From Methylomonas sp. (lineage in GTDB: Bacteria; Pseudomonadota; Gammaproteobacteria; Methylococcales; Methylomonadaceae), in contig JALSLW010000031.1 of the NCBI GenBank assembly GCA_026988155.1, positions 1 through 39,381 on the forward strand: 39,381 nucleotides of DNA, in the 5' to 3' direction. The translations under genes and the position numbers were made by a program. Shown one piece after another: positions 26,854-36,108 of this stretch (position 1 is the stretch's first letter; the number at the start of each line of letters is the position of its first letter). The notes beneath the pieces were generated by a model that was given only the letters and a program-made list of their open reading frames with translations, searched no databases and had not been told where the DNA came from.

Positions 26854-27863
26854 GGTTTTTCCTCAATATTTATTTCAGTTTTATAATAGCAGAATGTATT
26901 GATTTGCTTAGTAATCCCTGTGTTTGAAATGTTCATGTTATTGTTTATTAAGCTTTTGAACTATAAGATAATATTTGTTTTTTTCTATGTTTTTAGCTGT
27001 TTATTAAATTTAATGTTTGCTGTATGGCACACACTTTATCTCAGGAAAAATTGTTCTCGATTTCTACCTAACATGTCATTAATCCTAAAGTGCTTCCAAA
27101 AAAATGGCTTAATCAATCATTATTTTTTATCTGCAAGTTGATAGGAATGTGCCATATATAGGAGAAATATCAGTTAAACCTAGAAAACAGGGTGATTATG
27201 TCTTCTGGCGTAAGTTATTGAATCCACGGCTCTTCCAAGAATATTGGCTTAAGCTATGAGAGACGCTAATATTCCTGAAGGCACTGTGAAGCGATAGTTT
27301 TCATTATAAAGAACGCATTCAATTGATTTTACAAAGCTAATTCTTTAAAGCTAAACATTGCTGCACTAGCATAGAAGTAAGTCCTTATAAAAATTATTGT
27401 TTTTATGTGACGAAGTTCACATAATTATCTCTTATTTAGAGATATATGTCACAGTTATTTTAATATTTAAGTAATTTATATTGTATTGTTTTTTTACATC
27501 CTTGTTGCTGTATAGAGAATGCCTTTTCATAACAGTTTATTCAGACTATTATGATTTGGCAGTTTACCGTTCTAAAAAAGGTGTATATGCATCGTATTTG
27601 AGGGCAGGTGACGTATGCGCTGCGGTAGATTATGGATATAGCCGGCAAGTAAGGCTGATTTTCGAGTGCTGATCCCTTTGGAGTGAAGGTGGTGATGGTT
27701 TCAGAAGCCGGGGATGCCTGAATGGGATTATGGATGACGCCTTCAAGCCTATTTGGACGTGCTTGTGGTGTTCTGTATGTTAAATTACTGAAGCTTTAAG
27801 GTATATAAATATGCCACGTAGTTGCTGTAATGGAATAATCTGCATGCTTGGCAGGTTTTTTAA
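26854..27863. other. 1-kb intergenic region with CRP-like block and possible gene remnants
   Basis: No convincing gene. Two open frames (26899-27141 and 27481-27672, plus strand) lack ribosome binding sites and recognisable content. Between about 27149 and 27262 a frame reading VPYIGEISVKPRKQGDYVFW and on to EYWLKL stop looks more protein-like and may be a decayed remnant. The clearest signal is the conserved block at 27402-27453. The region between 27540 and 27790 is locally richer in GC than its surroundings and unexplained. Confidence 0.5.
27402..27453. promoter_or_regulatory. CRP-like operator block, copy 1 (upstream of the radical SAM gene)
   Basis: TGTGACGAAGTTCACA (27406-27421) is a full match to TGTGA-N6-TCACA. 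It is followed by TAATTATCTCT, a small inverted repeat (ATCTCT...AGAGAT, 27426-27442) and GTCACA (27448-27453). The 52-bp block is 45/52 identical to 30196-30247, in the same orientation. It is 553 bp upstream of the minus-strand radical SAM gene, which is far for a promoter operator unless the leader is long. Confidence 0.65.
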
Positions 27864-28778
27864 CTAGTTTTTCCTTAACCTGCGCAAAACAATGCCGATA
27901 AATTTAATAATAACTTCAAACACACTGGCATAACCTTTTGCATCAAAAACAGCTATTCCCGAATTAATTGAAAGGTGGTGCAAGCCATAAGGATAGCTTT
28001 TAAAGGGTTTTAGATCTAGAACTAGCTTTTCTTTAAATGATGATGGCGTTAGTTCCTCAATTTTATATATTAATAAACCATCTCCGTACCGCTTTTTAAA
28101 TCCTTGTACAGGACGGTATAAATCTGACTTCAGCATAAAGGGGGGACCTGCCGGTCGAGTTTGCCCGAATCCCTCCTTGATTGGGTTGTGCTGATGGGGA
28201 GTCCAAGGTCCTTCAAATGAATCAGCATGCCATGCATACAAATGACTGTCCTGCTGCCCGCCCCCTTTAGTAGCCAATAGCCACCATTGTCCCTGATGCT
28301 GAAACAGTGTTGGATCAACAACTGGAAAGTCTGCAATCAAAACGGATTTCATTTTCCACTTCAGAGGGAAATCAGTTGCCTGATATAATTTGACACAATT
28401 GGCTTCTGACTGTTCAGGGATACAGTAAATTTCACCTTTTTCTTCAAAAATATAAGGGTATGACTGGTGAAACGGCTCATCAAGAATAAGCTGGCCTTTC
28501 TCCATTATCCACTGATCGTTCTCTTTTCTTAATCGGGAAACAATGATTTGTGCGTCGCCGGCAATATAATGAAACAGTTCATAAAAAAGATAATAATCAT
28601 TTTTATATTTAAAAATAAAAGGATCTGCAATGTACTGAGCAAAACCGCCTTTAAGCCAAGAGGTAGGAGGCGTTATTTTGCCTTGCTCAATTAAAGTTGC
28701 ATAATCCATGGCACCAATGCCAATCACCCATTTATCATGACAAAATAGGCGCTGATACAATGCTTTAATTCTTTCCAT
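27864..28778 (-). CDS. Beta-propeller protein, GINT1 N-terminal-like, in the EPS gene group
   Basis: A 304-residue protein with repeated blades of the five-bladed beta-propeller type: ADPFIFKYKNDYYLFYE, QSYPYIFEEKGEIYCIPE, VDPTLFQHQGQWWLLAT, RPVQGFKKRYGDGLLIYKI. This is the pattern of the domain found at the N-terminus of plant GINT1 (glucosamine inositolphosphorylceramide transferase) and in many bacterial polysaccharide loci; it is related in fold to GH43/GH32-like propellers. A role as glycosyltransferase or glycan-modifying enzyme is inferred from context. The ATG overlaps the GT4 stop (TAATG at 28778), so it is coupled to that gene. No signal peptide is seen. Confidence 0.8.
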   Translation of the reverse strand: MERIKALYQRLFCHDKWVIGIGAMDYATLIEQGKITPPTSWLKGGFAQYIADPFIFKYKNDYYLFYELFHYIAGDAQIIVSRLRKENDQWIMEKGQLILDEPFHQSYPYIFEEKGEIYCIPEQSEANCVKLYQATDFPLKWKMKSVLIADFPVVDPTLFQHQGQWWLLATKGGGQQDSHLYAWHADSFEGPWTPHQHNPIKEGFGQTRPAGPPFMLKSDLYRPVQGFKKRYGDGLLIYKIEELTPSSFKEKLVLDLKPFKSYPYGLHHLSINSGIAVFDAKGYASVFEVIIKFIGIVLRRLRKN

Positions 28779-29989
28779 TAGTTTGATCTTCTTTCTTTTG
28801 ACCTTCTTTCTTCAGATGTCAAATAAAGAGCTTCTATTGTTGTTAATATCGTTTGAGCTGATCTTCTTTCTTTCGACCTTCTTTCTATTGTTGCCATATA
28901 AAAAGCTTCCATTTGTTTAACGATACTGTCCCAGTCAAAATATTGCTTGATTCTGTTTTTTCCATAGATTCCGTTTGCGATAATAGTTTCTTTATTCTGC
29001 AAAAGATAGTTAAGCTGTTTTTCCAAATCCAGGCAATCTCCTTGAATAAATGTGAGCCCATCTTCTCCAACTGCTTCAATATTGGCTGATATATCACTTA
29101 CCAATGTCGCACAGCTATATGACATGGCTTCTAATAAAGCGATAGATAAACCTTCAATTGAAGATGCCAAAATAAACAGATAGGCGTTGGAATATAAACG
29201 GTAAACATTTTCAGGTGACTGATAGCCTATAAAGCGAATATTACTTTCACCTTCACTCATTGCGCGGATTTGCTGTGTATATTCATCAGTAAAGCTAGAG
29301 TCTCCAGCTATAACCAATAATTTATCAGTATTTAATTTTTTATAGGCAGTGATGACATCGGGGATACATTTGACAGGAATTAACCTGGCCACCATCAGAA
29401 AATAACCATTTGGTTCAAGGCCCAGGCCATCAGGAAGCGACAGCTCCACATTATTCACTACTTCCACGCCATTTGGAAGATAGTCAATTTTACGTTTATA
29501 CTTTTCTTCCAGAAAATGCTGATTGCCTTTAGAAACTGCCAGGATTTTATGTGCAAATTTAGCTTGGCACCATTCACCGACAAGCAGCATGGTGCGGGCA
29601 ACTTTACCCCATTTGCCATGTAAATAATCCCGGCTATGATGGGTGGCGATGACTGGCAAGCCAGGCCTGAACAGCCTAAGCAATGGCAGCATTAGAGACG
29701 GCCCAATAGCATGGTAGTGGACTATATCAACCTTACGGTCAAAGATAACATGAACAGTAGCTAAAAAAGCATAACTGATGGTATCTAAATGCTTGGAAAG
29801 GATCCCTGGGAGACAGACTAAAGAGACACCTTTATATTTTTCCGAATCGTCTTTGACGTAGCTTTTGCGTGTATAAGCTACGACTTCATGGCCTAATGCG
29901 ACTAACCGAATCGAGGCTTCTTCTACATGCTTTTCAATCCCGCCGCAAACTGCAGGAATGCCTTTTTGGCCAATCATTGCTATTTTCAT
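28778..29989 (-). CDS. GT4 glycosyltransferase with a C-terminal tandem repeat
   Basis: A 403-residue GT-B enzyme of family 4. It begins MKIAMIGQKGIPAVCGGIEKH, a start common to galactosyl/rhamnosyl-type EPS transferases, followed by HYHAIGPS and ATHHSRDYLHGKWG. The C-terminal domain has YFLMVARLIPVKCIPDVI, LVIAGDS, RFIGYQ and the donor-binding SSIEGLSIALLEAMSYSCATLVSD (seen as separate short matches). The last 44 residues are unusual: ERRSKERRS occurs twice (from residues 369 and 394), a 25-residue tandem repeat. The stop shares a base with the ATG of the propeller gene. A CRP-like block lies 211 bp upstream. Confidence 0.92.
   Translation of the reverse strand: MKIAMIGQKGIPAVCGGIEKHVEEASIRLVALGHEVVAYTRKSYVKDDSEKYKGVSLVCLPGILSKHLDTISYAFLATVHVIFDRKVDIVHYHAIGPSLMLPLLRLFRPGLPVIATHHSRDYLHGKWGKVARTMLLVGEWCQAKFAHKILAVSKGNQHFLEEKYKRKIDYLPNGVEVVNNVELSLPDGLGLEPNGYFLMVARLIPVKCIPDVITAYKKLNTDKLLVIAGDSSFTDEYTQQIRAMSEGESNIRFIGYQSPENVYRLYSNAYLFILASSIEGLSIALLEAMSYSCATLVSDISANIEAVGEDGLTFIQGDCLDLEKQLNYLLQNKETIIANGIYGKNRIKQYFDWDSIVKQMEAFYMATIERRSKERRSAQTILTTIEALYLTSEERRSKERRSN
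28781..28912 (-). repeat. 75-bp tandem repeat encoding (MEAxY...ERRSKERRS)x2
   Basis: Two 75-bp units encode MEAFYMATIERRSKERRS and IEALYLTSEERRSKERRS at the end of the GT4 protein. The DNA is very purine-rich on the coding strand (AGAAGGTCGAAAGAAAGAAG). The second copy provides the purine-rich stretch just before the start of the next gene and may act as its ribosome binding region. Confidence 0.8.
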
Positions 29990-30620
29990 ATAATTTATTA
30001 GGGTGGTAAAATTTGGTTTAAAAACTGTTCAGCAAATAATTCACAGGTTATTGATTTGTAATGAACTCTATCATTTTTCTATTGCAGAACCCTTAATTAG
30101 GTAATCTGCTGAGCAGTTACGGTTTTTCTAGGTTACTTTTTTAAAGTCTTTAATAAAAAAGGTATAAAAGATAAAAATTCTTATTTGAATGATAATTTAT
30201 GTGATGCAGTTCACGTAATTATCTCTCATTTAGAGAGCTAAGTCACATTTTTATTAAAATCTCCTATTTTGCATTGCGAGTGTTTCATCATTGTGTTCGA
30301 GATACTAACAATTGAATTCTAGTTGTTTGATGGGATTCAAGGTGTGAATTACTGCTGAAAATGGAAATTTAAGGAATGAACAGTAAATGGTTTAAATAGA
30401 TACAGTTTCTTTGACTTATCTAGGTAGAAGGTTTTCTGCAATGAAATAAACTAGAAAGAGGTATTTCTGTATGTAATTATGAGGCAGGAGCATCGTAAAT
30501 GATGTTCCCGCCTCGAAACATTTGAACAAAGTTATATTGACAGGATTCAGTGAATGAAATACAGCAGAAAAGTAGGGATGGCAGGTACGATGTATGAACC
30601 TGCACTATATTGAATGGTTA
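29990..30620. other. 630-bp intergenic region upstream of the GT4-propeller pair
   Basis: It contains the second CRP-like block (30196-30247) and otherwise AT-rich sequence. I found no gene, tRNA or strong terminator. The promoter of the minus-strand pair at 27864-29989 must lie here. Confidence 0.55.
30196..30247. promoter_or_regulatory. CRP-like operator block, copy 2 (upstream of the GT4-propeller pair)
   Basis: TGTGATGCAGTTCACG (30200-30215) followed by TAATTATCTCTCATTTAGAG and GTCACA (30242-30247), 45/52 identical to the block at 27402-27453. It is 211 bp upstream of the GT4 start codon (29989, minus strand). Read on the minus strand it is a distal TGTGAC half site, a CTCT/AGAG inverted repeat and then the palindrome, as if two or more proteins bind side by side. 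Confidence 0.65.
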
Positions 30621-31847
30621 TTATTTTCCAGATGCTGGCGTGATTTCAGCATATAAATCCATCAGGCTCTGATAGTGTGTTTCAGCATTAAAATCATTAA
30701 TGATTTTTTTACGGGCTGCCTTGCCCATTGCCTGTCTGCCAGGCTTATCTTTCATAATGGTCTTCATCGAGTCGGCAAGCGCCTGACTGTTTCCTGCTTC
30801 GTAGGTATAGCCATCCACACCCGGATTAATCAGTTCAGGGATACCCCCGATATCTGCTCCGATAACAGGCGTTTGCAATGCCAATGATTCCAACACGCTC
30901 ATTGGACAGTTTTCATACCAGACGGAGCTGATTACGGTAAATGAAGCTTTAGATATTAAATCCAGCAGGTCATCTCCCGTTACAAAGCCTAAAAACTTAA
31001 CATTAGCCAGTCCTTTTTTTTCTACGATTTGCTTTAATTCATCCTCAACAGGGCCTGTGCCAGCAATATATAGCGGAATATCCTGGTTAATTGCTGCGGC
31101 TTCCAGTAGATGGTCTACCCCTTTTTCGTGAGATAAGCGGCCAAAAAATAGACCGTAGCCCTGGTCATCGTAGGAGCGTTCAAATTTTGCTGCGTCAATA
31201 TAATTTGGAATACAAACCACTTGTTCGGGAGCAAACCCATATTCAATCATTTTGCTGCGATAAAATTGACTTACTGCAATATAGCGGTCAACTTCCTGAT
31301 AATAGCCAAGAAAGTAGTGCAGATACATTTCAACTGTGTTTATCAGGCTTTTGAAGCTAGATCCCATGGTGCATTTGTTGATAAAGCAGTTATAAAATTT
31401 TCTGCCTTTGCAGGCTTCGCATACACTATCATTAGTGTACATTTGATACGTTGGGCAAAGTGGCTTAAGGTCATGAAGTGTCAATACCAAAGGTACTTTT
31501 TTAGCTTTTAACGGTCCGATTATTGAGGGCGAAATTTGATGCTGAAAAATATGAAAATGGGCGACATCAGGTTTAAATGCCTCAAGTAGCTGTTTCATTT
31601 TATGTTTTGCTTCGAATGAATAGATAATATTCATTGCTAAAGTTAATTTTTCCAGCCCACCAGCATTGGCGTAGTCAGCATTTTTAACAAAATATTGGCT
31701 GTAGTCAGAGGGGCGGTTTTTTTCATCGGCCATTGAAAAAGGAACAACCTTATGACCGTGAGATTCTAGCAGTTCCTTTTCAGCAAAAAAAACGGCTTCA
31801 CTTCCGCCTTTTTGCCAGAAAAATTTATTTATAGAAAGAATATTCAT
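30621..31847 (-). CDS. GT4-type glycosyltransferase
   Basis: A 408-residue GT-B enzyme of family 4. It starts MNILSINKFFWQKGGSEAVF, a motif of transferases found in EPS and capsule loci, with HFHIFQHQISPS and LTLHDLKPLCPTYQMY in the acceptor domain. A cysteine cluster follows (CEACKGRKFYNCFINKC, residues about 144-160), common in this subgroup. The donor domain has GLFFGRLSHEKGVDHLLEAA, PLYIAGTGP, VKFLGFV and VWYENCPMSVLESLALQTPV. Sugar specificity is unknown. It is monocistronic on the minus strand, with gaps of 630 and 457 bp on either side. Confidence 0.93.
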   Translation of the reverse strand: MNILSINKFFWQKGGSEAVFFAEKELLESHGHKVVPFSMADEKNRPSDYSQYFVKNADYANAGGLEKLTLAMNIIYSFEAKHKMKQLLEAFKPDVAHFHIFQHQISPSIIGPLKAKKVPLVLTLHDLKPLCPTYQMYTNDSVCEACKGRKFYNCFINKCTMGSSFKSLINTVEMYLHYFLGYYQEVDRYIAVSQFYRSKMIEYGFAPEQVVCIPNYIDAAKFERSYDDQGYGLFFGRLSHEKGVDHLLEAAAINQDIPLYIAGTGPVEDELKQIVEKKGLANVKFLGFVTGDDLLDLISKASFTVISSVWYENCPMSVLESLALQTPVIGADIGGIPELINPGVDGYTYEAGNSQALADSMKTIMKDKPGRQAMGKAARKKIINDFNAETHYQSLMDLYAEITPASGK

Positions 31848-32304
31848 TATTTTTTACCCCTGTTTTTATTGTGTGAATTTTGCATTATAGAAATAATGCT
31901 CTTTTTTTATTCTAAACTAAATCAAACTCATTCAGCGTAATAAAAAAGGAGACAGACATTTCCTTGCAATGCGACTCAAAGGATTAGAAACCAGCATCGG
32001 CACTAATGGGGTCCTTCATTAATTTCACCGGCTAAGGAGCAATGATTTAATGATTTCCGGATTTTGGCTTGCCTTTTGTCTCTATAAAAGCCCTAATAAA
32101 ATTGTTGCGTAGCTTGCTATTCGCCCATTTTATGAGCAGTCAAAATTCTTCGCCAAACTTTCGGTAGTTATTAAATCCTCGCTCCCAATTATATTAATAG
32201 AGCAATAAAGTGTAGATACTGCTCACAATATAGAACGCCCGAAGGGTAAAGAAACTGATAATATACTTCCTTTTATTTTATAAATCCTCAAGGAGAATTT
32301 AGTT
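31848..32304. other. Divergent intergenic region containing palindromic repeat copy 2
   Basis: This 457-bp gap separates the GT4 gene (minus) from the MFS gene (plus). The repeat occupies 32032-32186. Promoters for both genes should lie on either side of it. Nothing else is recognisable. Confidence 0.55.
32032..32186. repeat. Palindromic repeat element, copy 2
   Basis: Direct copy of 22423-22577 at a constant offset of 9609 bp (about 130 of 154 bases identical by hand). Ends: CTAAGGAGCAATGATTTAAT and ATTAAATCCTCGCTCC. The small frame from ATG 32050 to TAG 32110 is preserved in length, with several amino-acid changes. Confidence 0.8.
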
Positions 32305-33684
32305 TTGACACAGATACAGGACATTACCAGCCCTATGACTGCGCTAGAAAAACGCGCCACGCTGTCATTAGCCAGCATTTATGCATTGCGTATGCTGGGT
32401 TTGTTTATGATTTTGCCTGTACTATCTTTATTTGCTGAAAACATGCAAGGGGCAACCCCGATGTTGATCGGCCTATCTATCAGTGTCTATGGATTAACCC
32501 AGGCGATTTTGCAAATACCTTTTGGTTTGCTGTCTGACAGATTTGGTCGCAAAAAGATAATTATTATTGGTCTGATTCTATTTTCTGCCGGGAGTGTTGT
32601 GGCCGCAGTTTCTACTACTATTTATGGGGTGTTAATTGGACGAGCCATTCAGGGCAGTGGTGCAATAGCGGCGGCCATTATGGCGCTGGTGGCGGATTTA
32701 ACTCAGGAAGTGCATCGTACCAAAGCCATGGCGACAATTGGTGCAAGTATTGGCGTATCCTTTGGTGTAGCCATTACATTAGGCCCTATTCTTGCTGGTT
32801 ATGTTGGTATTTCTGGTATTTTTTGGCTGACAGCGGGCTTATCTTTATTGGCTATATTAGTTGTGCTGTTTGTTGTACCCAATCCAAAAAAATCAAGTGT
32901 ACACCGTGATGCAGAAGTGGTACCTGGCCAATTTCTTAAGGTATTAAAAAATCCGGATTTATTAAGGCTAGATTATGGAATTTTTATTTTGCACCTCTGT
33001 TTAACTGCCAGTTTTGTAGTTTTGCCTCTATTGATTAGGGATGCTGGATTAGTACCTGAAGATCACTGGAAGGTCTATCTTCCTATATTGGTCACTTCAA
33101 TGGCTGCAATAATCCCTTTTGTGATTATCGCAGAAAAAAAACGCAAAATGAAGAAGGTTTTTGTCGGTGCTATCGTAACCTTGATGTTTGCCAATATTGG
33201 CCTATTTATGTTTTTTAATGACTTAACAAGATTAATCTGTTTTTTATGGCTATTTTTCTGTGGCTTTAATTTACTGGAAGCGACGCTGCCATCATTAATT
33301 TCTAAAACAGCCCCTGGCGATTTAAAAGGTACTGCAATGGGGGCCTATTCCAGTTCCCAGTTTATGGGGGCCTTTATTGGCGGTGCAGTAGGAGGTTGGC
33401 TTTATGGGGAAATGGGTGCACAAATGGTTTTTTTGCTTTCTGCAATTGCAGCAGGTTCTTGGGTGATTGTAGCCATGTTTATGAAGCCACCAAAATATTT
33501 AGCCAATATGCTGATTTCTCTAGATAATATTGACATTAAGCAAGGTGATAAGTTTGTGAATGATTTGCTCGATATTTCAGGTATTGAGGAAGTGAAACTG
33601 CATTTTGAGGAAAATGTTGCTTATTTAAAAGTTAATAACAGGGCGTTGAAAAAGGATGCGTTACAGGCACTGTTAGATCATTAA
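32305..33684 (+). CDS. MFS transporter of the YajR type with a C-terminal ferredoxin-like domain
   Basis: A 459-residue major facilitator protein with 12 expected membrane helices. The loop 2-3 motif A is GLLSDRFGRKK, and the start (LASIYALRMLGLFMILPVLSLF) is characteristic of the YajR subgroup. The last 60 residues (ISLDNIDIKQGDKFVNDLLD... VAYLKVNNRALKKDAL) form a beta-alpha-beta domain like the YAM domain of E. coli YajR. Substrate unknown; probably a proton-coupled efflux carrier. The start is TTG 32305: AAGGAG at 32290-32295 is well placed for it, while the first ATG (32335) is 30 nt downstream. Confidence 0.9.
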   Translation: MTQIQDITSPMTALEKRATLSLASIYALRMLGLFMILPVLSLFAENMQGATPMLIGLSISVYGLTQAILQIPFGLLSDRFGRKKIIIIGLILFSAGSVVAAVSTTIYGVLIGRAIQGSGAIAAAIMALVADLTQEVHRTKAMATIGASIGVSFGVAITLGPILAGYVGISGIFWLTAGLSLLAILVVLFVVPNPKKSSVHRDAEVVPGQFLKVLKNPDLLRLDYGIFILHLCLTASFVVLPLLIRDAGLVPEDHWKVYLPILVTSMAAIIPFVIIAEKKRKMKKVFVGAIVTLMFANIGLFMFFNDLTRLICFLWLFFCGFNLLEATLPSLISKTAPGDLKGTAMGAYSSSQFMGAFIGGAVGGWLYGEMGAQMVFLLSAIAAGSWVIVAMFMKPPKYLANMLISLDNIDIKQGDKFVNDLLDISGIEEVKLHFEENVAYLKVNNRALKKDALQALLDH

Positions 33685-33788
33685 ACGGGTAAAGGCGGCC
33701 TGCTACTTCAAACCTTTTTAAAAAATCGCTATATATACTATACTTTATGCATGGTAATTAATATTTTCAATAGCAGGTGTACTTACTA

Positions 33789-35420
33789 ATGTTCTCTAAA
33801 TTTACGATTAAAAAGCGACTGACAATTCTAGCAGTATTTATTATATGTTTTGGTGTTTTAGTCTCTGTATGGCAAAGCTACCGCCTTACTTATATCGAGG
33901 GTAGTTTTAAGCTATACCAAAGTACTGCAATAGAGGGAAAGGTTAATATTTTACAAATTAGCCGAGATATGAATTATTGCTCTCGCTTATCTCGCAGTAT
34001 CATGCTTGGCGATAACTATAATAAAAATTTTAATAAACTGCTTAATAGGATTAATGATATTAAAGTATCATTTAAAGCACTGAACAATTCAGTCATATAC
34101 CTGCCGGCTGAGAAACAGTCTGAGTTATTAAAAATAATCCAGGTATCTCAGCAAGATACCATGGCGTTTCTTGATGATGGGTTGCGTCGAATGCGAGAGC
34201 TGGGTAAAACAGACCGTTCGCAGCAAATCAGAAATACTGCTTGGCGAGATTATAAAGCAACAGCATCACCTCTTGCAAATAAAGCAAGAGCAAGCTTTAA
34301 ACAACTAGTTAAATTTGAAGAAGGCTTAGCAGAAAAAATAACAAAAAAAACGCAAGAGTCCATTTCAGATACGAAAGTTGAAGGCAGTATTATAATGGGA
34401 TTAGCTATATTAATTGTCTCAATAATACTTGTTTTAATTTCTAAAAGCATTTTAACGCCTTTAACTCAATTAAAAGAAAAAATAGACCTTTATTCAGATA
34501 TAGATAAACAAGATTCAGAAGATGAACTGACTACTTTTCATCGTGCATTTGATAGAATGCTGGAGCGCATGAACTCTATGCTTCATAAGGTTATATCTTC
34601 TAGCGAGCAAATTTCTGATGCTTCCGAAAAGTTAACTGATGCAACTGAAAAAACCAATCAGAATATCAATCAACAGTATATTGAAATAGATAATGTGACT
34701 CAGGCTATGGAGGTTTTAGGCTCAACAGTTATTACTATTAATAACCATACAGATGATGCCGTTCAGGCAATTGACAGTGCTAAAGAAAAATCCAGCCTAG
34801 GAATTAAAGCTGTTCAGAAAACTATTAGTACAATGAAGCAGCTTAATCAAGATGTAGAAGGGGCATCAAATCTTATCAGTGACTTAGCCAAAGGAAGTGA
34901 CTCAATAGGTAGTGTCATTGATGTGATTAAAGGTATTGCTGAACAAACAAATTTGCTTGCATTAAATGCTGCAATTGAAGCCGCTAGAGCAGGAGAACAA
35001 GGTCGTGGTTTTGCTGTTGTTGCAGATGAAGTTCGCACTCTAGCCAATAGAACGCAAGAATCAACAACTGAAATTGAGAAAATGATCGAAGGCTTGCAGG
35101 CTGGGTCAGAAAATGCGGTAACTGTAATGAAAGCCAATATGAGTCAATCAAGTTTGGCAGTAACATCCTCAGAAGATACGGCACAATCTTTAGATCTTGT
35201 TATACAATCTATCGAAGCTATTGAGACTAAAATTAATGAGATTAAAAGTGTGACTAAAGAGCAGACTGATGCAGAACAAAGCTTAAGACGTACGGTTATT
35301 TCAATTAAGCAATTGGCAAATTCAACTTTAAACTATGCTGAGTCTAATTTGCAAGCGTGTCTAAAGTTAGATGAATTAACAAACCAGCAATTAAAAGCTA
35401 CTCGTGAGTTTAATGCCTAG
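33789..35420 (+). CDS. Methyl-accepting chemotaxis protein
   Basis: A 543-residue chemoreceptor from the ATG at 33789 (the frame opens at GTG 33777). It has an N-terminal membrane helix (about 11-28), a helical periplasmic sensor domain of about 165 residues that looks like a four-helix bundle (4HB type), a second membrane helix (about 200-220), a HAMP-like region, and the cytoplasmic signalling domain. The conserved tip reads [20 protein letters not shown] then [17 protein letters not shown], so coupling to CheA/CheW should work. No CheB/CheR-tethering pentapeptide is visible at the C-terminus (TREFNA). The ligand cannot be predicted. No che genes are nearby. Confidence 0.95.
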   Translation: MFSKFTIKKRLTILAVFIICFGVLVSVWQSYRLTYIEGSFKLYQSTAIEGKVNILQISRDMNYCSRLSRSIMLGDNYNKNFNKLLNRINDIKVSFKALNNSVIYLPAEKQSELLKIIQVSQQDTMAFLDDGLRRMRELGKTDRSQQIRNTAWRDYKATASPLANKARASFKQLVKFEEGLAEKITKKTQESISDTKVEGSIIMGLAILIVSIILVLISKSILTPLTQLKEKIDLYSDIDKQDSEDELTTFHRAFDRMLERMNSMLHKVISSSEQISDASEKLTDATEKTNQNINQQYIEIDNVTQAMEVLGSTVITINNHTDDAVQAIDSAKEKSSLGIKAVQKTISTMKQLNQDVEGASNLISDLAKGSDSIGSVIDVIKGIAEQTNLLALNAAIEAARAGEQGRGFAVVADEVRTLANRTQESTTEIEKMIEGLQAGSENAVTVMKANMSQSSLAVTSSEDTAQSLDLVIQSIEAIETKINEIKSVTKEQTDAEQSLRRTVISIKQLANSTLNYAESNLQACLKLDELTNQQLKATREFNA

Positions 35421-36108
35421 TGTTTTCAAAAACTGAACAATCAATTAATAAAAAAGAATAAGGTAACAGGGAGTAAATAAGGTTCGTAGTTCTTTTCTGT
35501 ATAGTTACATCTCTCTTTCCAGATCCGTTAAAGAGCGTTTAGCATTGTGTAGTCGCGAACTATTATCTGCTATATAGTCTCTCATGAATGGATATTAGTT
35601 TTTGCATTTGTATGATAGTCTTGGAGCATATTAAGGCAACTCGCAATAAATAACCCACCAATCTTGCTTGTCTTTTTATCCGTCTTCAGCGTTGCAACTT
35701 CGGTCACATAACTTGCTATGCTCCCTTTGTTGCGCCTTGAAGACAAATAAAAATCCTGCGCAATCTGGGTAGGTTATTTAATGCGCGTTACCTAACTCCT
35801 TTGTGATGAAAGTTTTATTATGTTACCAAGGCTGTCCTTTATTTTATAAAACCTGGTATAACGTGGTGAAACAATACATCTATTTGTCTATGGCCAACTG
35901 ACTTTTGTGGTGATTGAAAATGTACTCTATTTAGCAGAGCAGGTTTAAAAGAGCACATTATTTTGAAATCGGCTGTTGTCAATGGAAAGCTGATAATTGC
36001 TACTGAGAGATAAATAAAAGTTGTAACAATACACATAAAATCGGGTGGCTTAAATAGGCAGCTGCTCTCTACTTTTACTATCAATAATTATTAATTAAAG
36101 GTGATTAG
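35421..36108. other. Intergenic region with a long palindromic element
   Basis: The main content of this 688-bp gap is the palindrome at 35634-35793. The rest is AT-rich. A minus-strand frame (35839-36084) starts with TTG and has no ribosome binding site. On the plus strand short protein-like stretches with stops (for example AGLKEHIILKSAVVNGKLII at about 35936-35995) may be gene remnants, but I cannot name them. Confidence 0.5.
35634..35793. repeat. 160-bp long imperfect palindrome (second repeat family)
   Basis: The outer arms AGGCAACTCGCAATAAATAA (from 35634) and TTATTTAATGCGCGTTACCT (to 35793) are inverted repeats; over 26 bp they agree at 22 positions. Pairing continues inward (GTCTTCAGCGTTGCAAC with GTTGCGCCTTGAAGAC), leaving a loop of about 30 nt. 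No coding sequence. It resembles non-autonomous palindromic repeats spread between genes and shares the outer TTAAGG/CCTAA tips with the element at 22423-22577. Confidence 0.75.

Noticed and set aside
27019-27035. TGGCAC... sequence considered as a sigma-54 promoter, since PEP-CTERM/EPS genes often use one
   Set aside because: The GC expected 10 nt after the GG is missing (reads AT), so it does not fit the -24/-12 pattern.
27617-27630. TGCGGTAGATT considered as an ops (RfaH) element
   Set aside because: First base differs from GGCGGTAG and it is on the strand opposite to the neighbouring EPS genes.
26899-27672. Two plus-strand frames (26899-27141, 27481-27672) in the 1-kb gap
   Set aside because: Low-complexity, AT-driven hydrophobic translations, no Shine-Dalgarno; the second begins just after the regulatory block.
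35839-36084. 81-codon minus-strand frame
   Set aside because: TTG start without ribosome binding site and no recognisable features.
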